Positions 7,309 to 16,763 of a stretch of 64,000 nucleotides of DNA are shown piece after piece. The DNA is from Rhizobium sp. L51/94 (GTDB lineage: Bacteria > Pseudomonadota > Alphaproteobacteria > Rhizobiales > Rhizobiaceae). The stretch's first letter is position 1, and each line of letters begins with the position of its first letter. The translations under genes and the position numbers were made by a program. The notes under the pieces were generated by a model, which worked only from the letters and a program-made list of their open reading frames with translations, ran no database searches and had not been told where the DNA came from. The DNA is taken from the NCBI RefSeq assembly GCF_019355555.1, contig NZ_CP072141.1, positions 2,412,001 to 2,476,000 of the forward strand, in the 5' to 3' direction.

Positions 7309-8964
7309 TTGACCGATCATGCCGGCGGGGGCGGGCGCCATTCATTCCGTCCACGAGTAGGCAGCGTCACGCTTTGCCTGTTGACGAGCCTCTACATCGT
7401 CCTTTTCACCAACTACACATTCTGGACGCGGGCTCACACCTACCTCTCGAGCGATCCTATCGCCTTCGTGGCTTTCGTCGTCGGCGTCTGCGCGCTGATA
7501 TCGGCCGTGATGATCATTCCCTCGGCAAAGTACCTGATCAAGCCGGCGCTGGTCTTCTTCGTCCTGGTAGCCTCGGTATCGTCCTGGTTCACCCACCAGT
7601 TCGGAACGATCATTGATCGCGAGATGATCCGCAATGCGGCGGTGACGACCACAGCCGAGGCGGGGCACCTGATCACGGTAGGCTTTGCCACCCATGTGAT
7701 CCTGACCGGCATCCTGCCGTCGCTTTTCATCATCTGGGTGCGGGTCCTTCATCGGCCGTTTCTCAGCAAGCTCGGCTATAATCTCGCAGTCATTGCCCCA
7801 TGCCTTGCCATATTCGTGGTAGCCGGCCTTAGCTTTTCGCGCACCTACGCTGCCGTCGGCCGCAAGAACCCGGATCTCGTCCTGACGCTCAACCCCTTCG
7901 TGCCGATCGTCAGCGCCGTCAAATATCTCGTCGGCACGGAACGAGACCGTAACATCGTTGCCGCCCCCATCGGCACGGACGCGCACCGGACTGCGCCGGG
8001 CCAGAAGCCACGGGTCACGATCATCGTCGCCGGCGAGACGGCGAGGGCGCAGAATTTCTCGCTCGGAGGCTACGGACGCGATACCAATCCGGAATTGAAG
8101 AAGCAGGATATCGTCTATTTCCCCAACACGACGAGTTGCGGCACCGCGACGGCGACCTCGATCCCGTGCATGTTTTCCATCTACGCCCGCGCCGAGTACA
8201 GCCACCGCAAGGGACTGGAGACCCAGAACCTGCTGGATGTGCTTTCCTATGCCAAGGTCAACGTCACCTGGCTGGACAACGACACCGGCGCTTATGGCGT
8301 CGCCGACCGCGTGCCCTACACCTTCCTGCCGAAGGCGGCCGATCCGCGCTTCTGCAAGGACGGCGAATGCCTCGATGCCATCCTCCTCGACAAGCTCGAC
8401 GACTACCTCGCCAACGCCAAGCAGGACAGCGTTCTGGTGCTCCACCAGCTGGGAAGCCACGGCCCTGCCTACTACCTACGCTATCCCGAGAATTTTCGGC
8501 GCTTCACCCCGGATTGCCGCGCTGCCGAGTTCGGAAGCTGCAAGCCCGAAGAGATTGTCAACGCCTACGACAATTCCATCCTCTATACCGACCACATCGT
8601 CTCGGAGGTCATCAACAGGCTGAAGGCTCATCAAGGCAACGTGGCGGGCGCGATGATCTACGTCTCCGACCATGGCGAATCGCTCGGCGAAAACGGCCTC
8701 TATCTCCACGGCGCACCCTATGTCATTGCCCCGGCGGAGCAGACGCGTGTGCCGTTTCTCGTCTGGCTGGCAGGCGACCTGCAGGCGTCTGCCGGCTTCG
8801 ACATGGCCTGCCTTTTGGCCAGGGCAGGGGCGTCCTACTCCCACGACAACTTCTTTCACAGCGTGCTCGGCCTGATGGACATCGGCACCAAGGTCTATGA
8901 CCCCGCCCTCGACATCTTCGCCAGCTGCCGGAAAAAGGTGGCTGGGGCGCCAAGTCCGGGATAG
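7309..8964 (+). CDS. EptA-like phosphoethanolamine transferase (sulfatase family)
   Basis: Likely transfers phosphoethanolamine from phosphatidylethanolamine to an envelope glycolipid such as lipid A. It has 551 residues, five hydrophobic segments within 20-178, then a periplasmic alkaline-phosphatase/sulfatase-type domain. GETARAQNFSLGGYGRDTNPE starts at 242, with Thr244 in the place of the metal-bound nucleophile. Downstream are STTSC/SIPCMFS-like Cys positions and the metal motif SDHGESLGENG near 450. The start is TTG at 7309, with GGAG about 9 bases upstream; no better ATG keeps the first membrane helix. The exact acceptor is unknown. Upstream I see only half Pho sites (CTGTCAG near 7200). 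Confidence 0.8.
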   Translation: MTDHAGGGGRHSFRPRVGSVTLCLLTSLYIVLFTNYTFWTRAHTYLSSDPIAFVAFVVGVCALISAVMIIPSAKYLIKPALVFFVLVASVSSWFTHQFGTIIDREMIRNAAVTTTAEAGHLITVGFATHVILTGILPSLFIIWVRVLHRPFLSKLGYNLAVIAPCLAIFVVAGLSFSRTYAAVGRKNPDLVLTLNPFVPIVSAVKYLVGTERDRNIVAAPIGTDAHRTAPGQKPRVTIIVAGETARAQNFSLGGYGRDTNPELKKQDIVYFPNTTSCGTATATSIPCMFSIYARAEYSHRKGLETQNLLDVLSYAKVNVTWLDNDTGAYGVADRVPYTFLPKAADPRFCKDGECLDAILLDKLDDYLANAKQDSVLVLHQLGSHGPAYYLRYPENFRRFTPDCRAAEFGSCKPEEIVNAYDNSILYTDHIVSEVINRLKAHQGNVAGAMIYVSDHGESLGENGLYLHGAPYVIAPAEQTRVPFLVWLAGDLQASAGFDMACLLARAGASYSHDNFFHSVLGLMDIGTKVYDPALDIFASCRKKVAGAPSPG

Positions 8965-9144
8965 CGGCGGCGGCGCTGCGAAAGGCCAGCGCGGGCGTGT
9001 CGCAGCCTTCGCCTTTTTGCTTGAAAACAGAGGGATTCGCGGTTAAGCAAAGCCCAATGCCTAGCCGCGGACAGTGTTTGCGATATCATCTGCGGAACAT
9101 AGACAGCAACGGCGGGAAATCCGCTCTTTCGGAGGCGAGCAGCG

Positions 9145-9450
9145 ATGTCTGCAAAGATCTACCGTCCGGCGAAGACCGCCATGCAATCCGGCAAGGCCAA
9201 GACCCACAGCTGGGTTCTGGAGTTTGACCAGGAAAGCCCGCGAAAGATCGATCCGATCATGGGCTACACCTCGTCCGACGACATGCGCCAGCAACTGAAG
9301 CTTTCATTCGAAAGCCAGGAGCTGGCCGAGGCCTACGCAACCCGCAACGGCATCGAGTATCGGGTAATCCCGCCGAAGGAAACCGTCCGCCAGACTGTTT
9401 CCTACACCGACAACTTTCGCTTCAATCGCAACCAGCCCTGGACGCACTGA
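9145..9450 (+). CDS. NDUFS4-like NADH dehydrogenase accessory subunit (ETC complex I subunit family)
   Basis: 101 residues matching the small alphaproteobacterial relatives of mitochondrial NDUFS4: an N-terminal SAKIYRPAKTAMQSG segment, then WVLEFD, GYTSSDDMRQQLKLSF, ATRNGIEYRVI and the C-terminal DNFRFNRNQPWTH. The last segment resembles the N-F-x-W tail that packs against complex I in mitochondria. GGAG about 13 bases upstream supports the ATG at 9145. It stands alone, far from any nuo operon in this window. Role in complex I assembly or stability is inferred from the mitochondrial homologue. Confidence 0.85.
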   Translation: MSAKIYRPAKTAMQSGKAKTHSWVLEFDQESPRKIDPIMGYTSSDDMRQQLKLSFESQELAEAYATRNGIEYRVIPPKETVRQTVSYTDNFRFNRNQPWTH

Positions 9451-9501
9451 TTCATCAGGCTCCGTTCGCCACGCTGCCATCTCAATGCAGCAAAAACATC
9501 C

Positions 9502-9578
<77 letters not shown>

Positions 9579-9600
9579 CTTTTTTCAGAATATCAGAATC

Positions 9601-10140
9601 CTAATGCCGCGTGACAGCCGCCGTAATCGGAGCCGCCTCTGGCAACGTCAGGCTGGCGACGGCGAGTTCCAGCAGTTGGCTGACGGGGTGGTTGTTGGCG
9701 CTTTCAGCGGCGTTCCGGGCGGTCTGGCACAGCCGCAAAAGTGCTGTGGAAGGACACTCGGGTGTCGCATTGCTCACTGGGAATATCATGCCGGCGTATT
9801 GGGATGGGGTGCCCGCGGGATCGCGGAAGCATTGGCCGTATGCAATCACCCGCGTCGTTTTCCCGTCGCCGTCGATGACCCTATAGGTTTGCTGATAGGG
9901 ACTGCCGCTGATGATTTCCTCGTGGATCGCTCTCGCGACGGCACCTCGATCCTCCGCATGCACCTTTTCGATGAACCGCTCTATCGGCAGGCCACGTCTG
10001 ACGCGATCGGCTGGCAGGTCGAATAGCTGAGCGACGCTGGCGCTGGCCATGATTGTATTCGTCGCGAGGTTCCAGGAGTAAGTTCCCGCTTCGCGGGTAG
10101 TCGGTCCCCTGGATGGTTCGAAATACAGTCTGCTCATCAT
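9601..10140 (-). CDS. Single PAS-domain protein
   Basis: 179 residues. Residues about 18-115 form a PAS_3-type fold: TYSWNLATNTIMASASVAQLFDLPADRVRRG, then FIEKVHAEDR, then QTYRVIDGDGKTTRVIAYGQCFRD and a YAGMIFPVS strand. The C-terminal 60 residues are helical, with no kinase, GGDEF or HTH output domain. It is probably a stand-alone sensor or partner of another signalling protein. Two adjacent ATGs (10140 and 10137) are equivalent starts. It converges on tRNA-Arg. The 190 bases upstream are strikingly AT-rich (about 10160-10262) and probably hold its promoter. Confidence 0.75.
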   Translation of the reverse strand: MMSRLYFEPSRGPTTREAGTYSWNLATNTIMASASVAQLFDLPADRVRRGLPIERFIEKVHAEDRGAVARAIHEEIISGSPYQQTYRVIDGDGKTTRVIAYGQCFRDPAGTPSQYAGMIFPVSNATPECPSTALLRLCQTARNAAESANNHPVSQLLELAVASLTLPEAAPITAAVTRH

Positions 10141-10328
10141 GCCCCCGATATTGCAGCTCCAAGAATCAATATCCCAGATACAATTTATGGGCGAAGTTTC
10201 GCCATATACAAGACGTTCGAATATTCTAATTTAAATAATGTCAAATTTAGCATTTTGTAGGAGGGCATTCGAACGTCGTGGGCCACCGTGGTCCGCCTTC
10301 GAACACTGGAATGCTAGGGCGCCAGGCC

Positions 10329-11216
10329 TCAGATAACGATCACGCCCTTGTGCTTCGCCTTGTCTTCCGGCTCGACATGGATGGTCGTGATAGCGCCCGA
10401 CACGGCTTGCTTCAGGGCGGCCTCGATCCTGTCGCAAATCGTATGGGCGTCGCCGACGGTCATTGCGGTCGGGACGACGAGGTGGAAGTCGATGAATGTG
10501 ACGCGGCCGGCATGCCGTGTCCGCAGAGCGTGCGCCTCGAGAGCGTCGCTGGCATTGGCGGAAATCACCCCGCGGATCAGCGCAAGTTCTTCGGGCGGGG
10601 CGGCTTCGTCAAGCAGGCCGCTGGCGCTTTCGCGGATGACGCCCCATCCGCTCCACAGCACATGCAGCGCCACCAGCGCGGCAATGATCGCATCCAGCTG
10701 GATGATGCCGGTGAAGATTACCAGCGCCACGCCGATGAGCACGCCGAGCGAGGTGACGACATCCGCCATCAGATGCTTGCCATCGGCGACCAAGGAGGCC
10801 GACCGGTGGAGCTTTCCCTGGTTTATGAGGACGTAGCTCCAGCCGATGTTGAGGATCGTGGCGGCGGTGCTGACGATCATGCCGGTCCAGGGTGCATCGA
10901 TCGGCTTCGGGGCGATGAAGCCATGATAGGCTTCGTTGAGAATGGCAATTGCGGCGCCGACGATCATTGTGCCGACCACTACGGCAGAGAGATATTCAGC
11001 CTTGTGGTGACCGTAGGGATGCTGCTCGTCCGGCGGCACCGCGGCTGCCTTGATAGCGAAAATGACGGCCATAGCGGTGACGACGTTGATGATGCTCTCC
11101 AGCGCGTCGGAGAACAGCGCGACGCTGCCGGTGATCCAGAACGCAGCATATTTAATGGCCAGCACGACGATGCTGACAACGAAACTGCCGAGTGCGATTT
11201 TCAGTGACCGGTCCAT
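10329..11216 (-). CDS. Cation diffusion facilitator (CDF) metal exporter
   Basis: Inner-membrane divalent metal/proton antiporter, 295 residues. Six hydrophobic spans are visible. TM2 carries the SDALESIINV site and TM5 carries GKHLMADVVTSLGV with the HxxxD metal pair. The C-terminal cytoplasmic domain (about 200-290) has the ferredoxin-like pattern ending HVEPEDKAK. The metal (Mn, Zn, Fe or Co) cannot be settled by eye. I prefer the ATG at 11216; an in-frame TTG one codon upstream is less likely. A 37-codon ORF ends 7 bases before the start and may couple translation. A TTGACA/TTATCT promoter lies about 160 bases upstream. Confidence 0.85.
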   Translation of the reverse strand: MDRSLKIALGSFVVSIVVLAIKYAAFWITGSVALFSDALESIINVVTAMAVIFAIKAAAVPPDEQHPYGHHKAEYLSAVVVGTMIVGAAIAILNEAYHGFIAPKPIDAPWTGMIVSTAATILNIGWSYVLINQGKLHRSASLVADGKHLMADVVTSLGVLIGVALVIFTGIIQLDAIIAALVALHVLWSGWGVIRESASGLLDEAAPPEELALIRGVISANASDALEAHALRTRHAGRVTFIDFHLVVPTAMTVGDAHTICDRIEAALKQAVSGAITTIHVEPEDKAKHKGVIVI

Positions 11217-11222
11217 CAATTC

Positions 11223-11336
11223 CTACTCCGCCGGCAGCGCAATCCGGTCGTTGAGGTGACCGGTGCCCTGACAAAAGACGGAAAGCTCTATGAAAAACAA
11301 CGGAAGATGCACTGCGCGCTGATGCGCGAGCGTCAT
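11223..11336 (-). CDS. Candidate 37-residue upstream ORF / leader peptide of the CDF exporter
   Basis: Minus-strand ATG at 11336 to TAG at 11223. The peptide begins MTLAHQRAVHLPLF and ends NDRIALPAE. An AGGAA Shine-Dalgarno lies 6-8 bases before the ATG. The stop codon is 7 bases before the CDF start, so the GGAG of its last codons can serve as the exporter's ribosome site, a layout suited to translational coupling. The ORF lies just downstream of a good promoter. No homology is recognised and chance cannot be excluded at this length. Confidence 0.4.
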   Translation of the reverse strand: MTLAHQRAVHLPLFFIELSVFCQGTGHLNDRIALPAE

Positions 11337-11370
11337 ACTGTGTTCCTGAAAAGCAATCCCCTGAGCCGAG

Positions 11371-11398
11371 AGATAAGAAAAGCGCCATCGGCTGTCAA
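11371..11398 (-). promoter_or_regulatory. Sigma-70-type promoter for the CDF transcript
   Basis: On the minus strand TTGACA (11398-11393) and TTATCT (11376-11371) are separated by 16 bases. Transcription would start near 11363, giving a leader of about 145 bases that contains the 37-codon ORF. The remainder of the gap to 11567 shows no gene; only a GCATGC-type small palindrome near 11476 was noticed. Confidence 0.55.
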
Positions 11399-11567
11399 GC
11401 CGCTAAAATGGCTTTTATCTAGTAATAAGAATGACTTGCAGGTAGATTGTGCGAATGGGAATGAGTTGCATTAAGCATGCAGCAACTCCTGCCACCTGCA
11501 TGGCGTGTGGCGTCACACCCTATCAAGGCCTGGTCGGGACGGGCGCTGCTTCCAGCGCCCTCCACAT

Positions 11568-12242
11568 TCAGAACGAGATCATGTCGATCGCCGTCAATGT
11601 CGTCTTGGCCGCGACGCCCGGTGCGTGTGTCATGTGCCACGCGACATATTGCTCGGCATAGAGTTCGGTCGACGACATAGCGTCGACAGGCAGGATGATG
11701 TTCATGCCGTGAAATGCAGCGTCGCTCGCGGTCGCAAGCACGGCTCCCTCGGATGCCGTACCGGTGACGATGACGCTCTTGATCCCCTTGGCTGCCAGGA
11801 TCTTGTCGAGGTCGGTATTGACGAACTTGTCCGGGCCGGATTTGACGATCGCCTCGCCATCCCGAGGCGCCAGAACGGTGGCAATGTCGGCTTTGGTGCC
11901 GGCGCCTGCGAGGCTGTAGACCACGAGCATGCCCTTGGCGCGCGCCTCGGACAACAGCTTGGCAACCTTTGGAAGCGACTCTAGGCACCGGGGCTTGGTC
12001 TTGCTGTTGCATGGCCCCTTGGTCGGATCCTGCGCGCCATTGAAATCGAGAAGCAGCAACGCTGTTGTTGGCAGATCGACCTTCACCGGCTTGAGTTCGG
12101 GTGGAGACGGTACCTTCACCTCTTTCCAGGTATCGATGATCGTCTGCGCCGACGCTGCACCGGATAAGGCGACGTTGCAGGCCAGCGCCGCAGCGATCAT
12201 GGCAGGGGTTGCGGTTTTACGTAATGTCTTCGATTTCCTCAT
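11568..12242 (-). CDS. Exported isochorismatase-fold protein without the catalytic cysteine
   Basis: 224 residues with a signal peptide (1-32, cleavage near SAQ). The rest follows the isochorismatase/cysteine-hydrolase fold: TALLLLDFNGAQ with Asp66, KSGPDKF with Lys134, and the VIVTGTASEGAV strand-turn. In nicotinamidase-like enzymes the eighth residue of that turn is the nucleophilic Cys; here it is Ala167. The mature protein has Cys78 and Cys86 close together, able to form a disulfide. So it is either an enzyme of the cysteine-independent isochorismatase type or a binding protein. Export is unusual for the fold. It is divergent from kup. Confidence 0.7.
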   Translation of the reverse strand: MRKSKTLRKTATPAMIAAALACNVALSGAASAQTIIDTWKEVKVPSPPELKPVKVDLPTTALLLLDFNGAQDPTKGPCNSKTKPRCLESLPKVAKLLSEARAKGMLVVYSLAGAGTKADIATVLAPRDGEAIVKSGPDKFVNTDLDKILAAKGIKSVIVTGTASEGAVLATASDAAFHGMNIILPVDAMSSTELYAEQYVAWHMTHAPGVAAKTTLTAIDMISF

Positions 12243-12508
12243 TTACTTCTCCCGGAGCGGTTATCGCCGCTACTTTGACCAAGGATGAGGGGAATGTAAC
12301 GAAAACTATACGTGAACGGGCTATCTGTGGACTTTGTCGAGTGGCATAAGAGACAAGCTTGCTGCAAAGTTGAACGGTAATGTTAGGCTCGGGCGTTCGA
12401 AAGAATCGCCGGCAGTAAAACATCAGTTGTCTTCGGCACATTTGATCGCCATATGCGTTGCCTCACCATCAACTTCGATGAATAGGGCTCTGAAGGGCCG
12501 GAGATACG

Positions 12509-14410
12509 ATGACAGCCGTGCCGCGCGATACCTCCGCACCTGCCAAGGGCCTGCCGAGCATCCTGTTTCCGATGATCGGTTCCATCGGTGTCGTCTATGG
12601 TGATATCGGCACGAGCCCGCTCTACGCCTTCCGTGAGGCACTGCGACCCTTTGTCGAATACGGCGTGACACGCGGCGAGATCCTCGGCCTCGTGTCGCTG
12701 ATGCTCTGGACGCTGACCGTCATCGTGACGTTCAAATATGTTCTTTTCTTGCTGCGTGCCGACAATGACGGCGAGGGCGGCACGCTCTCCCTGCTTGCTC
12801 TGCTCGCGAAGAAATCGAGCCGCTACAAGAATGGCCTGCTGTTTGCAGCGCTGATCGGCACCGCCCTGTTCATCGGCGACGCGATGATTACGCCAGCTCT
12901 GTCGGTGCTGTCTGCCGTCGAGGGGCTGAAGCTGGTGACCCCGGTGTTCTCGACCTATGTGGTACCGATCGCCGTCGTCATCATGATCTTGCTGTTTGCC
13001 ATCCAGTCGCGCGGCACGGCCACAGTCTCGCGCTTTTTCGGTCCTATCACCCTTCTCTGGTTCCTGGTGATCGCCCTCGGTGGCCTGTCGCATATCATCG
13101 AGTCCCCCTCCATTCTGACCGCACTCAACCCGATCCATGCCGTCCGCTTCATCGCCCATGCCGGGACGGTGGGGCTTGTCGTGCTCGGCGCCGTGTTCCT
13201 GACGGTGACGGGTGCTGAAGCGCTCTACGCCGATCTCGGACATTTCGGTCGCAAGCCGATCCAGGCTGCCTGGTTTTTCGTGGTCTTTCCGTCGCTGGCA
13301 TTGAATTATCTCGGGCAGGGCGCATTGGTTCTGCATGACCGCGCCGCAGCCGCCAATCCGTTCTTCCTGATGTTTCCGGACTGGGCGCTGCTGCCCGTCG
13401 TCATCCTCGCTACCTGCGCAACCATCATTGCCAGCCAGGCTGTCATTACCGGCGCTTTTTCGCTAGCTCGGCAGGCAATCCACCTGGGTCTTCTTCCGCG
13501 CCTTGAAATCTGCTTTACCTCCGAAACCAACACCGGGCAGATTTACCTGCCGACCGTCAACGCCATCCTGCTGATCGGCGTGCTCGGGCTCATCTTCCTG
13601 TTCAGGAGTTCGGATTCTCTCGCCACCGCCTACGGCATCTCGGTGACCGGCGCCATGGTGGTGACGACCATCCTCTCCATCCAGTTTGTGCGTCTTTTCT
13701 GGAAATGGTCGCTGGCAACGGCACTTGCCGTTCTGCTGCCGCTGCTGGCGCTCGAATGTATCTTCCTTGCCGCAAACCTGCTGAAGATCACCGAAGGCGG
13801 CTACATTCCCGTGCTGATCGCCGGTGCACTCATCGTTATGATGTGGACCTGGCGAAAGGGCACCGGCCTGTTGAAGCTGAAGGCCGCCCGCAACGACGTC
13901 CCGCTGACGCAATTCATTGGCTCTATCGAGCGCAAGAGCAACCACGCGCCCGTCTCCGTGCCCGGCACTGCCGTGTTTCTCACCAGCTTTCCGGATCTGA
14001 CCCCGAACGTGCTGCTCCATAACCTGAAGCACAACCACGCACTTCACAACCAGAACATCATCCTGACGATCAAGACCATCCCTCGACCGATGGTCCCGGA
14101 AGGCGAGCGCTACATCATCGAATCGCTGTCGAAGCGGTTCATGAAGATGGAATTGCGCTTCGGTTTCATGGAGACGCAGGATGTGTCGAAGGCCCTGAGC
14201 CTCTGTCGCAAGGATGGCTTCAAGTTCGATATCATGACGACCTCTTTCTACATCGGTCGCCGCAAGCTGGTGGGTAGCCCGACCTCCGGCATGCCGCTCT
14301 GGCAGGACCGATTGTTCATTCGCATGGCGGGCCTCGCGATCGATCCTTCCGATCACTTTCACCTGCCCAATAACCGCGTGGTCGAGATCGGCGAGCAGGT
14401 CATCATCTAG
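12509..14410 (+). CDS. kup: Low-affinity potassium transporter Kup
   Basis: 633 residues, the normal KUP/HAK length. It has about 12 membrane spans between residues 20 and 455, then a cytoplasmic C-terminal domain. The first span carries the family signature [17 protein letters not shown], followed by [20 protein letters not shown] sequence. K+/H+ symport across the inner membrane is the family's known function. It is preceded by a 266-base divergent promoter region and followed by a weak hairpin terminator before the MscS-like channel, so the two osmotic-response genes may be separate units. Confidence 0.95.
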   Translation: MTAVPRDTSAPAKGLPSILFPMIGSIGVVYGDIGTSPLYAFREALRPFVEYGVTRGEILGLVSLMLWTLTVIVTFKYVLFLLRADNDGEGGTLSLLALLAKKSSRYKNGLLFAALIGTALFIGDAMITPALSVLSAVEGLKLVTPVFSTYVVPIAVVIMILLFAIQSRGTATVSRFFGPITLLWFLVIALGGLSHIIESPSILTALNPIHAVRFIAHAGTVGLVVLGAVFLTVTGAEALYADLGHFGRKPIQAAWFFVVFPSLALNYLGQGALVLHDRAAAANPFFLMFPDWALLPVVILATCATIIASQAVITGAFSLARQAIHLGLLPRLEICFTSETNTGQIYLPTVNAILLIGVLGLIFLFRSSDSLATAYGISVTGAMVVTTILSIQFVRLFWKWSLATALAVLLPLLALECIFLAANLLKITEGGYIPVLIAGALIVMMWTWRKGTGLLKLKAARNDVPLTQFIGSIERKSNHAPVSVPGTAVFLTSFPDLTPNVLLHNLKHNHALHNQNIILTIKTIPRPMVPEGERYIIESLSKRFMKMELRFGFMETQDVSKALSLCRKDGFKFDIMTTSFYIGRRKLVGSPTSGMPLWQDRLFIRMAGLAIDPSDHFHLPNNRVVEIGEQVII

Positions 14411-14442
14411 GACCTGCCCGTCAGACGATGTGGCATATCGAG

Positions 14443-14466
14443 GAAGCAGAAATTGCTGCTTCTTTC
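14443..14466 (+). terminator. Weak hairpin terminator after kup
   Basis: Stem GAAGCAG/CTGCTTC with a 6-base loop, then TTTC. It lies 33 bases after the kup stop. The short T-run makes it leaky at best. Confidence 0.45.
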
Positions 14467-14537
14467 GCTCCCGAAACGGTGACATGGTTGCATTGACACA
14501 ACGCAACTTCGCCTGACTGCGGGAGGATCGTCTGCCC

Positions 14538-16670
14538 ATGCCGTTTGCCAAAATATTTTACTGTCTTTGGAAAATGGCAGCGCTGGTCGCCATCCTGTTG
14601 GCTGGTACGCTGGCGCATGCCCAGCAAGCTCCTCCCGTGGCTGCAGGCCAGCAGAAGGTCGACCAGCTGATCAAGTTGCTCGACGACCCCGAGGTTCGTG
14701 CTCTGCTCGCCGCCCAGAGGCCCTCCACCACCACGACTGCGATGATGCCCAACATGTCAGCCTCCGCGCTGACGACGCTGCTCAACGGCGTTCAGGGCCA
14801 CCTTCTCGCGGTCCGGGAGGCAATCCCGCTGGTTCCCGGCGAATTCTCCCGGGCCGGGACGACGATCATGGCGGGGGTCGATAACCGGAGCGCAACGCAC
14901 GTTTTTCTGCTGTTCCTGCTGCTGGTGGCACTGGGCCTCGCTGCCGAGTACGGTTTCAGTCTTCTCGTCGGCCACCTCCACGCCGGACGTTCCGCCATCC
15001 CCGGAGATCCGACACCTGTGCGGAGCATCCATACGCTCGGTCGCCACCTGTTTGGCGAACTGGCGCCTCTGGTGATTTTCGCCATCGCCAGCGTGGGCAT
15101 GTTCCTGATGGTGAGCTGGCCGCCACTGCTGCTGGACCTGATCGTGCCGACGCTTCTGGGACTGATCGCCGCCCGTCTGGTGATACGTCTCTGCCGGATC
15201 GTCCTGGCGCCCTCAGCCGCCAAGTCCGCTACGACACAGGCCCGCCTGATCCCGATGGACGACGCAGCGGCGCGGTTCTGGTTCTCGCGCGTCGTCGTGT
15301 TCACGCTGACATTCTTCGTGGGTTGGGCGGCGGAAGGTATCATGGGCGCGCTCGGCTTTCTTGCGCCGGTGCGGGCTGCCGTCGGATATGCCATCGGCGT
15401 CGGGCTGCTGGCCATTGCCATCGAGATCGTCTGGCGCCGGCCACGACCGATCGATCGTCCGCGCCACCAAGGGATATTCCACTGGCTGGCGACATTCTGG
15501 CTTTGCGTCATCTGGGCGCTATGGGTGGCAGGGCTGGATGTGATGATGCTGCTCTGTACCTACGTTATCGTGATCCCTGCAGCGCTGCGGATATCGTCCG
15601 GGGTCGTTCGAAGCGCCTTTGCGGCTCAGGGAGGACCGGGAGGGGCGGATAGCCCCGTCTATCAGGTCTTGGTCGAGCGCGGCCTGCGGGCCACGATCAT
15701 CGCAGTAGCCATTTTGTGGCTCACCATGATCGTCAGCCTGCAAACAAGCGCGATGGTGGAAAATGCGCAAGTCGCGGGCATCATTCGCGGCGCCCTGACG
15801 GGCATCGTCATCCTTTTGGCGGCCGATATCGTCTGGCAGATCGCCAAGGCGCTGATCAACCACCGTCTCGCCCTTGCGCGTGCCCACGAAGGCAATGACG
15901 CCGAAGTTGCCCGCAGTGGCCGGCTGCTAACGCTACTTCCCATCTTTCGAAACTTCCTCGCGATGCTCATCATCGCCATTTCCGCCATGATGGTTCTCTC
16001 GGCACTCGGCATCGAGGTCGGGCCGCTCATCGCCGGCGCCGGTATCTTCGGGGTTGCGATAGGCTTCGGATCGCAGACGCTGGTGAAGGATATCATCAGC
16101 GGCATTTTCTACATGACGGACGACGCATTCCGGGTCGGAGAATACATCCAGAGCGGCACCTACAAGGGCACCGTCGAATCCTTCAGCCTGCGGTCCGTCA
16201 GGTTGCGCCATCACCGCGGCCCGATCTTCACCGTGCCTTTCGGCGTGCTCGGGGCGGTCGAGAACATGTCGCGTGACTGGGTCATCGACAAGTTCCTGAT
16301 CTCGGTCAGCTACGAGACGGACGTCGCTGTGGTAAAAAAGCTGGTGAAAGGCATCGGCGCGGAACTGCTCGAAGATCCGGAACTGGGGCCGAAGATTATC
16401 GAGACCCTCAAGATGAAAGGTGTCGAGCAGTTCGGGGACTACGGTATTAACCTGAGCTTCGCGGTCATGGCAAAGCCCGGCGAGCAGTCGATGATCCGGC
16501 GTCGCGCATTGGCGCTGATCCGCGAGGCCTTTACTGCCAACGGCATCGAATTTGCCTCGCCGACAGTCCGTGTCGGCAATGACGAGCGGGCAGCTGAGGC
16601 GGTTGCAGCACTGACCTCGAACAACAATGCTCTCGCCCAGAAGAAGCTTGCGGGCGAGGCGGCGCAGTAG
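14538..16670 (+). CDS. Mechanosensitive channel, MscS family (YbiO-like)
   Basis: 710 residues, like the large MscS relatives such as YbiO. It has a signal peptide (1-28), a periplasmic region with helical PEVRALLAAQRPS-type sequence, and about ten membrane spans from 125 to 500. The MscS core follows at about 480-680: pore-lining helix GPLIAGAGIFGVAIGFGSQTLVKDIISGIFYMTDD, then the beta domain VGEYIQSGTYKGTVESFSLRSVRLR and the cytoplasmic vestibule. It releases solutes during hypo-osmotic shock. Its position after kup fits osmotic adaptation. It ends in a bidirectional terminator shared with aapP. Confidence 0.9.
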   Translation: MPFAKIFYCLWKMAALVAILLAGTLAHAQQAPPVAAGQQKVDQLIKLLDDPEVRALLAAQRPSTTTTAMMPNMSASALTTLLNGVQGHLLAVREAIPLVPGEFSRAGTTIMAGVDNRSATHVFLLFLLLVALGLAAEYGFSLLVGHLHAGRSAIPGDPTPVRSIHTLGRHLFGELAPLVIFAIASVGMFLMVSWPPLLLDLIVPTLLGLIAARLVIRLCRIVLAPSAAKSATTQARLIPMDDAAARFWFSRVVVFTLTFFVGWAAEGIMGALGFLAPVRAAVGYAIGVGLLAIAIEIVWRRPRPIDRPRHQGIFHWLATFWLCVIWALWVAGLDVMMLLCTYVIVIPAALRISSGVVRSAFAAQGGPGGADSPVYQVLVERGLRATIIAVAILWLTMIVSLQTSAMVENAQVAGIIRGALTGIVILLAADIVWQIAKALINHRLALARAHEGNDAEVARSGRLLTLLPIFRNFLAMLIIAISAMMVLSALGIEVGPLIAGAGIFGVAIGFGSQTLVKDIISGIFYMTDDAFRVGEYIQSGTYKGTVESFSLRSVRLRHHRGPIFTVPFGVLGAVENMSRDWVIDKFLISVSYETDVAVVKKLVKGIGAELLEDPELGPKIIETLKMKGVEQFGDYGINLSFAVMAKPGEQSMIRRRALALIREAFTANGIEFASPTVRVGNDERAAEAVAALTSNNNALAQKKLAGEAAQ

Positions 16671-16705
16671 GCGGACGTGCGTCACACCAGCATCCACCCG
16701 ATATG

Positions 16706-16745
16706 AAAAAGGCCCGGCGTCGAACTGAACGACACCGGGCCTTTT
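16706..16745. terminator. Bidirectional terminator between mscS-like gene and aapP
   Basis: AAAAGGCCCGG pairs with CCGGGCCTTTT, extended by a few more pairs around one mismatch. T-runs are present in both reading directions. It lies between convergent stops at 16670 and 16764. Confidence 0.8.
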
Positions 16746-16763
16746 ATGTGAACGTGTGGACGA

